From NCBI GenBank assembly GCA_963971285.1, contig OZ020246.1:12693217-12757216 (forward strand): a DNA stretch of 64,000 nt. Direction: 5' to 3'. A program made the translations under genes and the position numbers. The stretch comes from Astropecten irregularis. Its lineage: Eukaryota > Echinodermata > Asteroidea > Paxillosida > Astropectinidae. Each line of letters opens with the position of its first letter. Within the stretch, counting starts at the first letter, position 1. Below, one piece after another: positions 49,401 to 58,845 of the stretch. The notes under the pieces were generated by a model that was not told the DNA's origin, did not search any database, and worked only from the letters and a program-made list of their open reading frames with translations.

Positions 49401-50833
49401 TACCGGTAACCATTGTTAATCTCAAGAGGGTGCGCTTCATCAGTCTTGGGAAAGTGTGTTGATTTTGTTGTCATTGCTTTTGTGCACGAATATTCGTCAT
49501 AAACACAACCGGCGTAAAATAAGTGCATGGAAATGCCTGTTACATACTGTGCAGTGTCCGGTTGTGGTGGCAGGGGAGGACATGATTTCCCCAAGAACAA
49601 GCAAATGCAGAATCTGTGGAGATTGGCAATCAAATGATTAACTCATTAGTTTGATCAATGAGCTTAAGACTTCAGTTTTCACTGATGAAACAATAATTTG
49701 TCTGCATTATTTGTTGTTCTATTTTAGCTGCCCAGAGCCAAAAGCACAACACGGTGGTCAGTGTGTCATCATCCATAGCATCACCGCAGGATCAGCTGGT
49801 CAAAACCTGATCATTACCATCAATCAAGATTCTACTATGCCTACTCAAGTAGTGATAGCACCACACCAGCTACCTCATCAGACATCAAACACTACACAAG
49901 GAACCCCTGGATATCCACTATGTACTATCTCAAATCATCCACCAGCTGAGTCATGCTTGCATCATACACAACCAGTCAAACCACATGTTGACTTAATATC
50001 AAATGGCTCCAATGTAGAGAAAACAATACATGGTACTGTGGCACAAGAAAGCAATGTCAATGTTTCTGCATGTATCCCTGTTGCTCCTCCAGTAGGTCTT
50101 ACCATCTCTCAACCATGTACTCCAGCTATGCCACCTGTTGGATCAACTATTGTCCCTGTACCAGTTGTACTTACTATTGCTCCACCTGATCACACTGTCC
50201 TGCAGTTTTATAGTTCTGGTGTTCATGCACAGACTCAGATTCAAGTTATCACGGATGAACGCAAGGTCATTGTCTGTTTGTCAGCCAGGAAGCAGTTTCC
50301 CATCCACTGTAACCAGTAGACAAGATGTTTTTAAGGCAGAGCAGAGTGCTGAAAATGTTGTCATCAATACGCGTAGTGTGGATGAAAGTTGTCTTACTTC
50401 ACCAAACCGGGATGATGATAAGTCGGCTCTTATGCTAAGCAAACAGTCTAATGAGCAGTGTGTGTCTGCTAATAATCCCGCGATTCAAGCTCCTGAAAGT
50501 CCATCATCTTGGAGCTCTAAATACCCTGAAACTAGTTCAATCAAACATTCATGCTCATGCGATAACCAATTGAAGAATCAACAAAAGCAACGTTCAGATG
50601 ATATGATTGAAAGTTGGTTAAATGATAAGAATAGCAGCATGTCTCAGTTTACAACTCCCATGGAGTCACCAAGCATTCCCTTCAGTACCAAGGAAGGCGA
50701 CAAACAACCCTGTCCACTGTGTAACTGTGTATGTCCATGTGATTGTAAAAAGGCTGAACCGTCTAGAAGTGAATTTCAAGATAGCATGTCTGTTATTTCA
50801 TCATTTAGTTTGGGTGGTTTCTCTGATTTTTGA
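46327..50833 (+). CDS. MTF1: MTF-1-like metal-regulatory transcription factor, C-terminal half (4 exons)
   Basis: MTF-1 is the zinc-sensing nuclear factor that binds metal-response elements and drives metallothionein genes. Exons: 46,327-46,442, 47,465-47,581, 48,364-48,490, 49,728-50,833, all with GT-AG borders and compatible phases (1,466 coding nt, about 488 codons). The first exon encodes one C2H2 finger (C-x4-C-x12-H-x3-H) with [15 protein letters not shown], very close to the last (sixth) MTF-1 finger. The rest is Ser/Thr/Pro/Gln-rich, like the MTF-1 activation region, and the terminal exon has a Cys cluster ([13 protein letters not shown]) where MTF-1 has its metal-response CQCQCAC cluster. 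Fingers 1-5 and the start codon are not in the window. Two frameshifts in the last exon offset each other. It may be a live gene with a huge upstream intron or a truncated copy. Confidence 0.8.
46488..46829. mobile_element. MITE in MTF-1-like intron 1 (CAGTTTTGAATGGCGCC ends)
   Basis: Inverted arms of about 55 bp: CAGTTTTGAATGGCGCCC and CTCTATTGATTAAA on the left, complementary on the right. About 340 bp, no coding capacity. It starts 45 bp after the exon donor. Confidence 0.8.
47048..47317. mobile_element. Foldback element in MTF-1-like intron 1
   Basis: Arms of about 75 bp with indels: GGTATTATCTCAACATTCC, GTGTGCTCTGTTTGTCCTCA and GACTTTGATGA on the left, complementary order on the right. 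Short unique centre. No target duplication seen. Confidence 0.75.
47465..47581 (+). CDS. MTF1: MTF-1-like exon b: Ser/Thr/Cys-rich
   Basis: 117 bp, 39 codons, phase 0 at both ends; acceptor TTTGGATAG, donor GAG/GTATGC. Begins [10 protein letters not shown] and contains CTCSC. Phase agreement with both neighbours and an uninterrupted frame support it; there is no recognisable domain. Confidence 0.75.
47729..48230. mobile_element. 502-bp MITE in MTF-1-like intron 2
   Basis: Termini AGGGGCCACTCAAAATGTTC and, on the right, the complementary GAACATTTTGAGTGGCTCCT; arms of about 30 bp (…TGTTCAATGTTTT). AT-rich interior without an open frame of note. Confidence 0.8.
48364..48490 (+). CDS. MTF1: MTF-1-like exon c
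   Basis: 127 bp; acceptor GAACCAG, strong donor GTAAGTAT. Reads [18 protein letters not shown], then [11 protein letters not shown], and ends with one base of the next codon. Acidic and hydrophobic mix, plausible activation-domain sequence; no defined fold. Confidence 0.75.
48500..48900. other. Intron 3, left part: possible retroelement remnant
   Basis: The minus strand (48,519-48,707) has a 62-residue frame with [20 protein letters not shown], followed on the plus strand by CTCCTGATGAGGACTAGAGC and GTCGAAACGTTGAGA, words often seen at ends of animal retroelements (recalled, not verified). No reverse-transcriptase motif is visible. Confidence 0.3.
48933..49325. mobile_element. 393-bp MITE in MTF-1-like intron 3
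   Basis: Termini AGCTGTCAATTGTAAGACGC and its complement, extending about 40 bp through CACTATTAGACCCC. The interior is studded with GACGCA / TGCGTC and CCGTCAT words in both orientations, suggesting subterminal binding sites. No transposase. Confidence 0.85.
49533..49637 (+). pseudogene. THAP-domain N-terminal fragment (34 codons)
   Basis: A short frame from ATG reads [13 protein letters not shown], then [10 protein letters not shown] and LWRLAIK, then TGA. THAP zinc-binding domains start with an M-P-x-x-C-x-x-x-x-C layout, then a conserved Phe-Pro, then W-x-x-A-I-K/R; all are here in order. The second half, with the later zinc ligands and HF, is missing, so it cannot fold as a complete THAP domain. 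It lies in the last intron of the MTF-1-like gene on the same strand. Possible origins are a THAP gene first exon or a P-element-like transposase. No GT donor is evident at the break. Confidence 0.6.
49728..50833 (+). CDS. MTF1: MTF-1-like terminal exon: activation region and Cys cluster, with two frameshifts
   Basis: Acceptor TTCTATTTTAG. The phase inherited from exon c gives [15 protein letters not shown] and then a stop just after an A-run (49,802-49,805). A second frame carries [17 protein letters not shown] onward and is open to 50,321. The first frame takes over again near the T-run at 50,277-50,279 and continues through the Cys cluster (50,711-50,746) to the stop at 50,831-50,833. One extra A and one fewer T would give one continuous frame. 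Composition is rich in S, T, P, Q and V, like the MTF-1 activation region. Assembly indels or early decay are both possible. Confidence 0.75.
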
Positions 50834-50897
50834 TTGAGACATAAATGGGGAAAAACCAAAGTATGATACTATACCTTTAAGTTTAAACAGTATTATG

Positions 50898-50903
50898 AAT
50901 AAA
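50898..50903 (+). terminator. Polyadenylation signal AATAAA
   Basis: Canonical AATAAA 65 bp after the MTF-1-like stop codon. A remnant of a MITE family 2 right end (ACCAAAGTATGATACTATAC) lies between, at about 50,852-50,880. Confidence 0.6.
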
Positions 50904-51534
50904 GAATTTGTAAGTATGTGTATTAATTTGTGACCAGTTACATCCAGCAACGTTTGCTGATTGTTTCTCCCGAGTTACAATGTGATTATAATCACCATAA
51001 ATACTTTATGGATTGGTTTGTATGAGAGGTATGTGATGTCAGTTTTGGAATCAAGTGGACTCAAGAGGTTTGACATGAATTGTTGTAATATACTTGTATT
51101 AAAAAAAACAATAATTGTGATGTACAGAAAGAGCAATATAATTCCATTTAATGATTGTAAATGTATTTAATTTTAACGTGTTTAATTTTAATGAAATAAG
51201 CAATGAAATTAGTGAGTTGCTGCTATTGTGTATTACATGTATAGCTAGTTTCCAATTGATCAAACTTCCATTAATTTTTGGAGAACTGACACACTGTGAA
51301 GTATAATGCAGTCTTGGTTTTATATGTTTCCACTTGTAGAAACCTGCCGTATATTTTATATTTTGTGATGATCTGATTTGATTTGTGGACATTGTTGATG
51401 ACATTGTGACATCATCAATGGCATCTTTGAATTAGACCATAGGTTGTAGCTAGGTGTGATTGCTATAAGGTTTATGAAATCATATTGGTTAGTGACATAG
51501 ATTGCATGTAATCATATTGATAAGATGCCTAATA
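50904..51534. other. Downstream flank of the MTF-1-like gene
   Basis: AT-rich, no gene or repeat recognised; could include a longer 3' UTR. Confidence 0.5.
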
Positions 51535-51799
51535 GCACTCCGCACTAATGACGTCACACAAGTGATTTGGCCAGTGCGCGCGCATGTACAAAATCCCCGG
51601 ATGTCAGACAAATATTGACTCACATGTGCAGTGTACACCATGCATGCACGCGCACACAAACCACACGTTTGCATGGTTGCAATGTTTGTCTGAGATCCGG
51701 TGTGACGTCACTGCATTAAGCGTCTTTTTGGCAAATTTCGGCGCTATATAAGTGTCTTTTTATTATTGACCTACTATTTTTAGTGCAAGTGCGGAGTGC
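51535..51799. mobile_element. 265-bp MITE with GCACTCCGCAC ends and CRE palindromes
   Basis: Termini GCACTCCGCACTA and its complement, flanked by direct TAATA (51,530-51,534 and 51,800-51,804). Two perfect TGACGTCA palindromes, at 51,549-51,556 and 51,703-51,710, the binding consensus of CREB/ATF factors. GC- and CA-rich interior. The TAATA duplication includes TAA, the target of Harbinger-type elements (inference). Confidence 0.8.
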
Positions 51800-51804
51800 T
51801 AATA

Positions 51805-52398
51805 TTGTTTCAATGAACTATGATGGTACAATGTATTAGCAAAACATTAGGCAGGTTATGCCTGTGACTTCCTGCACTGGGAAAATTCTGCCATCTTGTA
51901 CATGTAATGAAAGATCAATTTTGAATTACACAATGTTGTGTTCAAAAGCACGTGCATATATGTACAGTCACATACATTTCATACACTCCTTTCATGATTG
52001 GCCTATAAACAATGAAAGATGCATTGAAAATTTATGGATTTTAAGTGACTGTTACCCCATAGACTGATATTTGTTTTACAGATTCTGTCAAAATATTACT
52101 CAAATATTGCTACAGGTATTGAAGAGATGAAATAATATTTGTATTGTGTTTAAAGTCAATTTTCCTTTTAAGCTTACATTTGGAATTATTGATGCTATGT
52201 GCGATTTAAAGAAAATATAGTTCACTTGTACGAAATGAACACCTTTTCGTGCTTTCCATCTGTTATGTTCTTAATAAAAATTAACAGCCCACACAATAGG
52301 GTGGAGGGGGGGTGGAGCTGGGCAACAAACCAGAGCATAAATAGCCAAGATTATCATTCATTTATGCCTGTGCCGTGTATGAAATATTATGTACCCGA
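51805..52398. other. Unassigned intergenic DNA
   Basis: AT-rich sequence with no convincing gene or repeat. Confidence 0.5.
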
Positions 52399-52795
52399 CT
52401 CAATGCACCACACTAAATACATGTAGCTGAAAAATCAATGGGCCGTTAAGCTGAATATCATATTCTGTGTAACCTCAAATGTTTTTTAAAATATGCAATT
52501 TGGGGGTCGTGCAACTAATATATTGTGTAATTACGACTGGTTATCACAACCTGGGGGTTCAGTGCTTCAACCTGTTGTGGAGACTTGAAAAATGTTGGCT
52601 TAAAATCTAGCGCTACATTGTTATGAACATGGAGGGTTCATGAAAACTGGTTACTCGGTTACAGAAAAAGCACATTTTGGGGGATGTTTTTTTTTCTCGG
52701 GCTAATTAGCAAAAATTATAATTAGCTAACAAACAAAAATTTGAAAAGAATTGGGTAGATGAGGGTTCAAACTACCATTTACAGTATTGCACCAA
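52399..52795 (+). mobile_element. Truncated copy of the TGCACCACACTA MITE
   Basis: Matches 40,776-41,170 in the same orientation (CAACCTGGGGGTTCAGTGCT, GAAAAGAATTGGGTAGATGA) but lacks the right terminus. Confidence 0.85.
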
Positions 52796-53446
52796 AAACC
52801 AAACCCAAGACGAATGGGGAACAATATGCGATACTGACTGGAATGAACCAGACGCCAAGGTATGTGAAATGTTACATAATCAATCATTATTCGTGAAACA
52901 ATGTTTCTGTGTGAAAACACATGAAAGTTCTATTTATTCAAATGTCTCTGTGAACTAAAATCCCCTGAAATACTATCATCGTGGAGGGAACTGCAGCTGA
53001 ATACCTCAAGATCTGAAAGTTACAGGTGCACCCAATTAGTAAATAGTCCCAAAATACGTCCGTTAAGCACTCAAAATATTTTTAAAAAGAGAGTTGTGAG
53101 AGCTATGAAAATGAGGGATTGACGAAATATGGCACTGGACCTCTTGCCTTCCATTTGTGACCATTTGTGATGCAATTTTGGGTGAGAAAATGGGTCTATT
53201 TCAGCCGCTTTGCAGAGGAAAATGCCTTCTTTGACCTTGATTTAGGGGTGGTCAGCTGAGAATGAGTATATCTCAAAAATGCAATGGTCAACCCGCCATA
53301 AAATGAAAAGAAAATGAAAGGTGACATGTTAATCATCATTTTTCTGTGCAACTTGAACAGCTGTGAAAATGATGTATTATTTTTAAATGATTTTATATAA
53401 GTATAAGGATTTATCACTGTTGTCTAAGGGAGTTTATTTGCTTTAG
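52796..53446. other. Unassigned intergenic DNA
   Basis: No gene, RNA or repeat recognised. Confidence 0.5.
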
Positions 53447-53805
53447 AGATGGTATCGATTCTGGCGACGGTATCGATTCTATCGGCGGTATCGATTCTAT
53501 CGGCGGTATCGATTCTATCGGCGGTATCGATTCTTTTGGCGGTATCGATTCTTTCGGCGGTATCGATTCTATCGGCGGTATCGATTCTATCGGCGGTATC
53601 GATTCTTTCGGCGGTATCGATTCTTTCGGCGGTATCGATTCTTTCGGCGGTATCGATTCTTTTGGCGGTATCGATTCTTTCGGCGGTATCGATTCTTTCG
53701 GCGGTATCGATTCTTTTGGCGGTATCGATTCTTTTGGCGGTATCGATTCTAGCTATGGTATCGATTTTAGCTATGGTATCGATTTTTAGCTATGGTATCG
53801 ATTTT
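53447..53805 (+). repeat. 18-bp minisatellite, 20 units, each with ATCGAT
   Basis: Unit GGTATCGATTCTWTCGGC. Since 18 is a multiple of three, one frame stays open for 130 codons as a hexapeptide VSILSA/VSILLA repeat. The last units change to TAGCTAT, where a one-base indel ends the regularity. No upstream gene context, and I do not call it a gene. Confidence 0.95.
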
Positions 53806-54317
53806 AGCATTGTACATTGCACATTGATTCTTGATTCTTGAGGCTACATGGGACTACATCAATGCAGGGGGCATATTTGGTGCCGTGTACATGATGTAAG
53901 CCAGTGAATGAGGTAAACAAAAAACCTCTAATTAATGATCATTTTAATGGATTAAAAGAGAAATTAATAATTGAAAGTCACATGTAAAATACTATACAAA
54001 CGTTTGTGCCTATATCGAAGATGACATCATTATGACTTCATCAATAATTGATCCAAGCGAGAGACCTCACGCCCCCACCCCCCATGCACACACCCACACA
54101 TTTCAATATAGTAGGAATCATTTTTTAGAATGAAAGTTTCATTCAACATCACTGTTGATTTTTATGAAAGTTTCCAAAGACATTTAATTTGATTTGAAGA
54201 CCCCAGCTTGTAATAGCTAGCTTGCATGGTTTCATTGGAGAGTTCATTTTAATTGTTTAGGCCAAATTTTATCAATTTTCTTCTTCCCCATCTAAGTATT
54301 TTTTTAATTATTGATGC

Positions 54318-54666
54318 AAAGGTAGTATCATACTTTGGTAGCATATACCGAAACCGAAATCTGCAAGGTTTACTTATAACTTGCAGGGTATAAAGATGGT
54401 GTTGGTAGAAACGTAGTGTTATAATTTTTCTGCCTGAACTTGTATTTATCCAGTAAAATCAGTGACTAAAATGATTTTTGATCTTTTGAAGATCAAAATT
54501 AAAAGTGGAAAAAAAAATACTGTGGCCGTTTTTCATTGTTTTTTTCAAAAGTGGGCACCGTATGTGACTGAAACTTTCACAGATGACTGTTCTTGCATCT
54601 TTTTTTTATATTTTTGCCCATAAATCTGCATTTCTTTGACAAAAACCAAAGTCTGATATTACCTTT
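54318..54666 (+). mobile_element. MITE family 2 copy within arm B
   Basis: Terminal repeats AAAGGTAGTATCATACTTTG and, at the right, CAGACTTTGG-type complement ending ATATTACCTTT. Orthologous in position to 1,026-1,402, so it predates the duplication. Confidence 0.75.
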
Positions 54667-55097
54667 AAGTATTCGTATAATTATTGATCCTATCGTTTGT
54701 TTATTTGTGTGTGATTTATTTGTTTTATTTGTTTTATAAGTTGAATTGGCAGCATATTAGAAATAATTGGCACTGCTGATCCTATACTGCTATAATTATA
54801 TTCTGAAGTAAAAACGACCTAAACGGATAGCGAACATCCGACGCATGAGGGCGCTATTGTTGTAAACACACACGCATTCATATGAGATACCATGTGTACA
54901 TCAGCTGCTGCATTGAACGATTTGAGGAGATTTTTGTCTGCTTTCCTGCCCGAGTCCTAAGCAGAAGAGGCATTTTCCAGGTGAGTCTTGGTCTGAGGTT
55001 TACTAGAGATTATCTTAAATACACTTTTAGCTCAAAACGAAGTCTTTTTGTGGCTTTTTTTTACAGCAAATTTTAAATGCAACTTCAACTTGTACAC

Positions 55098-55470
55098 GAA
55101 TTGCACTGACGACCATCATTTGTGCACAACTCTATGGAACCAGCAGAGGGCGTTTTGAGATAAATTGCTGCTGCTGCATTCAAAGTGTATCATTGTAGGT
55201 AAAAAAAATGGCGGAAAGAATTCCACTGACGGCCATGACGGAAACAGGGTTATTTCCTCCAAGAGTTAACTTATTTGATGCAAGTCATGATGAACTTCAA
55301 TCTCTGGATTGAAAACTGGTGTAGCTTATCTAAAAAGTGAGATTTTCAGGTTTTTTGGACCTACAATTATACACTTCGAATGCAGCGGTTGCCATTTTTA
55401 TCAAAACGCCCTCTGTTGGTCCCATATGTTTGTGCACAAGTGATGGCCGTCAGTGGAATTCTTTCCAAAA
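55098..55470. repeat. Inverted duplication inside arm B
   Basis: 55,098-55,200 (GAATTGCACTGACGACCATC, CAGCAGAGGGCGTTTTGA) reappears inverted at about 55,367-55,470. A second inverted pair joins about 55,290-55,345 to 55,585-55,640 (AAAAGTGAG / CTCACTTTTT). Likely a foldback-forming rearrangement. Confidence 0.7.
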
Positions 55471-55552
55471 TGGCATTACCTCAGTTTAGTACACTCAGGT
55501 TAGCTGGTACCGAGACCCAGTTGTATTTAGGTAAGTTAGTTTACTGTAGAAG

Positions 55553-55972
55553 CTGAGTGTACTTAACTGAGGTAACCCCCAAAAAATCTCGTAAAACTCA
55601 CTTTTTAGATATGCTACACCAGTGTTACACAGCTGAGATTGAAGTTTATCATAAATTGTATTCAGTATACTGCTGTGCATTTTCGGAGCTTTTGAAAACA
55701 GGAAAACGCTTTGAAAAAATTAGCGGTTGCCCGAGCTCCGATTTATAAAAATGAATGACAGCGCTGTATTGCGCACGTGTTGATAATGTGCACGATCAAT
55801 GGATGCATAGCGCTGTATGTAGGAGTGTGTATAACATGCTACAACAATCGTTGCGTCAAGGTATACATGAGTTTCTGGGCTCGATCTACGTGCGTGTTTG
55901 GGAATCTTGCGATGATATGGTGCCGGCAACCTTACAGAATATTCAGTCATAATGTCACTTGCTACATTCACA
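55553..55972. other. Unassigned DNA right of arm B
   Basis: Starts with the second arm of an inverted pair (to about 55,640); the rest holds short overlapping open frames without recognisable domains. Confidence 0.45.
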
Positions 55973-56187
55973 ATGGTATGGTGTTCCATTTGTGCCGTCA
56001 ACTGGTCGCATTTGTTTTTTGGGGGTTTTTTGGCGTCGCATTTACAATACAATACAAATTGATACAAGTAATAAACTGAGCACTGGAAACTGCTCATCGG
56101 CAAAAAAAAAATGCGACGCCAAAAAACAAATGTGACGGCAAAAAAATGCGACGCGTTGACGGCACAAATGGAACACCATACCAGAGT
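55973..56187. mobile_element. Foldback with TGGTATGGTGTTCC arms
   Basis: Arms TGGTATGGTGTTCCATTTGT and GCCGTCAAC on the left, complementary on the right (GTTGACGGCACAAATGG). Nested inner arms repeat GCGTCGCATTT / AAATGCGACGC. The right side has GCGACGCC- and GTGACGGC-type words beside A-runs. Confidence 0.75.
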
Positions 56188-56618
56188 GAATGTTGGAAGT
56201 CCCAGAATGACGTCATCATGTTTACAAACTCACTCCTCGCACTTTTCGGATTTCGGGCAAATTGAGGGGAGAATGAAAACTCCTCTAAAGACTAGTGTAT
56301 CCAGTGGAATACTTGTTAAAAATGAACTTCTGTGTATTCCTGAGTCCATATCCTGCCTGAAAAAAACAAAAACACAAAATACCATTCCGACCTTTTGAGT
56401 TTGGCTTTAATTATTGTATTTTCTTATATAATCATTTTCATAATCATTTCACCAACATAGATGCAAACCCTTACTGTTTATATGCTCCTGTGCGGCGGAC
56501 AAGGCATGCCGTAACTGTGCTATACCATCTGACCCATCCAGTCCTTTAATGGGCCTTCTGCATTGAGAATCTACAATCCATTTTGTTTCATTCATTTTCC
56601 TCTTTCTTTATTTGACAG

Positions 56619-56783
56619 TTACAATGGACAAAAACGGTTCAGCTACCTTCAAATATCAGGATAACCAGCCTGTTCACCTATGAACTGGAGAGGGCACTAG
56701 TTGCTGACAAGCTTGATCATCCATTCGTTAAAGGATTTGCCATCTGTGTTACATGAGGGAACGTCAATCTGAACCATCTGCAG
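56619..56783 (+). pseudogene. HMBS: HMBS exon, pseudo-copy 4 (two deletions)
   Basis: 165 bp instead of 184: 14 bp are missing after ATGGACAAAAACG and 5 bp within GCTTGATCATCC. Both shift the frame, so this copy is the most decayed. Acceptor TTGACAG and donor GTAAGT are intact and the shared TGA site is present. Confidence 0.85.
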
Positions 56784-56839
56784 GTAAGTATGTTTCCATA
56801 TCAACATCTGCATGTATGATTTACAGCGGTTGCTAATGG

Positions 56840-57396
56840 GGTTGCCATAGACAGTGTCTGTCTCCCTCTAATGATCATGATGAGTCAGGTATTGCCACTC
56901 AAGTGAGTGTCTGTCTCCTTCTAGTAATCATCGTGAGTCAGGTATTGCCCACTGATCTATACAAAAGATCTAATCTGACATCGGACTACATGTAGCTTGA
57001 AATATATCAAAATTTCGCATTATCATCACGGGTCAAAAAGTGGATGTTTTCACCAGGTCCGGACCTGATAGCCAGGGGGCAGTTTTCAACACTGGTCGCC
57101 AGGGGTCCTGGGTGCGAGACCCGAAACGGCATAATGTTTTTTTCCGACACCAAAAAATTTTATCTGACATCAGATTGGTTGCTATGTCCGTTTGTTTGTA
57201 GGCCTACTTGTTCTCCAGTGTCATAAGTTTACCTATCTGAAACCAAAATCTGAATTGGGTCGACCTAAAGTCGCTCCTGATCTATTGAGGTCAATGGCAA
57301 TGCTGGGACGCCTGTCTGAAACGGGGTTATAAATTGAGTGGCAATACCTGACTCATCATGATCACTTGAGGGAGACAGACATTGTCTATGGCAACC
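56840..57396. mobile_element. Foldback-like module, copy 3
   Basis: Same ends as 41,933-42,486; tRNA-like stretch with GGGTGCGAGACCCG near 57,110. Confidence 0.6.
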
Positions 57397-58318
57397 AAGT
57401 GAGTGTCTGTCTCCCTCTAGTGATCATCATGAGTCAAGTATTGCCACTCAAGTGAGTGTCTGTCTCCTTCTAGTAATCATCGTGAGTCAGGTATTGCCAC
57501 TCAAGTGAGTGTCTGTCTCCTTCTAGTAATCATCGTGAGTCAGGTATTGCCACTCAAGTGAGTGTCTGTCTCCTTCTAGTAATCATCGTGAGTCAGGTAT
57601 TGCCACTCAAGTGAGTGTCTGTCTCCTTCTAGTAATCATCGTGAGTCAGGCATTGCCACTCAAGTGAGTGTCTGTCTCCTTCTAGTAATCATCGTGAGTC
57701 AGGTATTGCCACTCAAGTGAATGTCTGTCTCCTTCTAGTAATCATCGTGAGTCAGGTATTGCCACTCAAGTGAGTGTCTGTCTCCTTCTAGTAATCATCG
57801 TGAGTCAGGTATTGCCACTCAAGTGAGTGTCTGTCTCCTTCTAGTAATCATCGTGAGTCAGGCATTGCCACTCAAGTGAGTGTCTGTCTCCTTCTAGTAA
57901 TCATTGTGAGTCAGGTATTGCCACTCAAGTGAGTGTCTGTCTCCTTCTAGTAATCATCGTGAGTCAGGTATTGCCACTCAAGTGAGTGTCTGTCTCCTTC
58001 TAGTAATCATCGTGAGTCAGGCATTGCCACTCAAGTGAGTGTCTGTCTGCCTCTAGTGATCATCATGAGTCAGGTATTGCCACTCAAGTGAGTGTCTGTC
58101 TCCTTCTAGTAATCATCGTGAGTCAGGTATTGCCACTCAAGTGAGTGTCTGTCTCCTTCTAGTAATCATCGTGAGTCAGGCATTGCCACTCAAGTGAGTG
58201 TCTGTCTCCTTCTAGTAATCATTGTGAGTCAGGTATTGCCACTCAAGTGAGTGTCTGTCTCCTTCTAGTAATCATCGTGAGTCAGGTATTGCCACTCAAG
58301 TGAAAGTCTGTCTTTCTC
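57397..58318 (+). repeat. 53-bp minisatellite, about 17 units (longest run)
   Basis: Very uniform units, each with TGAGTCA. GGCATTGCC variants recur every few units (57,649; 57,861; 58,020; 58,179), pointing to a local higher-order repeat of 3-4 units. Confidence 0.95.
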
Positions 58319-58605
58319 TAGTGATCATTCATCTCATTTTATGTGCACTTTATAGACTCCCCACTCTTGAAAATAGAAGACGTGTTAACATGGTTAATTA
58401 TTGTATCTTCTTATATTAGCATTTTCATAATCATTTCACCATAAAAGATGGAAACCCTTACTGTTTATATGCTCCTGTGCGGCGGACAAGGCATGCCGTA
58501 GCTGTGCTATACCATCTGACCCATCCAGTCCTTTTATGGGCCTTCTGCATTGAGAATCTACAATCCATTTTGTTTCATTCATTTTTGTCTTTCTTTATTT
58601 GACAG

Positions 58606-58789
58606 TTACAATGGACAAAAACGTTGACACGATTCAGGTTCAGCTACCTTCGTATATCAGGATAATCAGCCTGTTCACCTATGAACTGGAGAGGGCGCTA
58701 GTTGCTGACAAGCTTGATATGATCATCCATTCTTTAAAGGATTTGCCATCTGTGTTACATGAGGGAACGTCAATCTGAACCATCTGCAG
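58606..58789 (+). pseudogene. HMBS: HMBS exon, pseudo-copy 5
   Basis: 184 bp, MDKN start and SYIRIISLFTYELERAL variant, intact splice dinucleotides, same TGA. Twin of copy 7. Confidence 0.85.
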
Positions 58790-58845
58790 GTAAGGATGTT
58801 TCCATATCAACAGCTGCATGTATGATTTACAGCGGTTGCTAATGG

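Larger units (their letters stand above)
54015..55552 (+). repeat. Arm B of the 1.5-kb direct duplication
   Basis: Partner of 727-2,178. It keeps the empty site of the 152-bp foldback (near 55,130) and has an extra block with inverted copies of its own sequence at 55,209-55,470. Small indels distinguish the arms, for example a repeated TTTGTTTTAT near 54,720. Confidence 0.85.

Noticed and set aside
53449-53841. 130-residue VSILSA repeat protein
   Set aside because: Pure 18-bp minisatellite translation, with no promoter, splice context or non-repeat domain.
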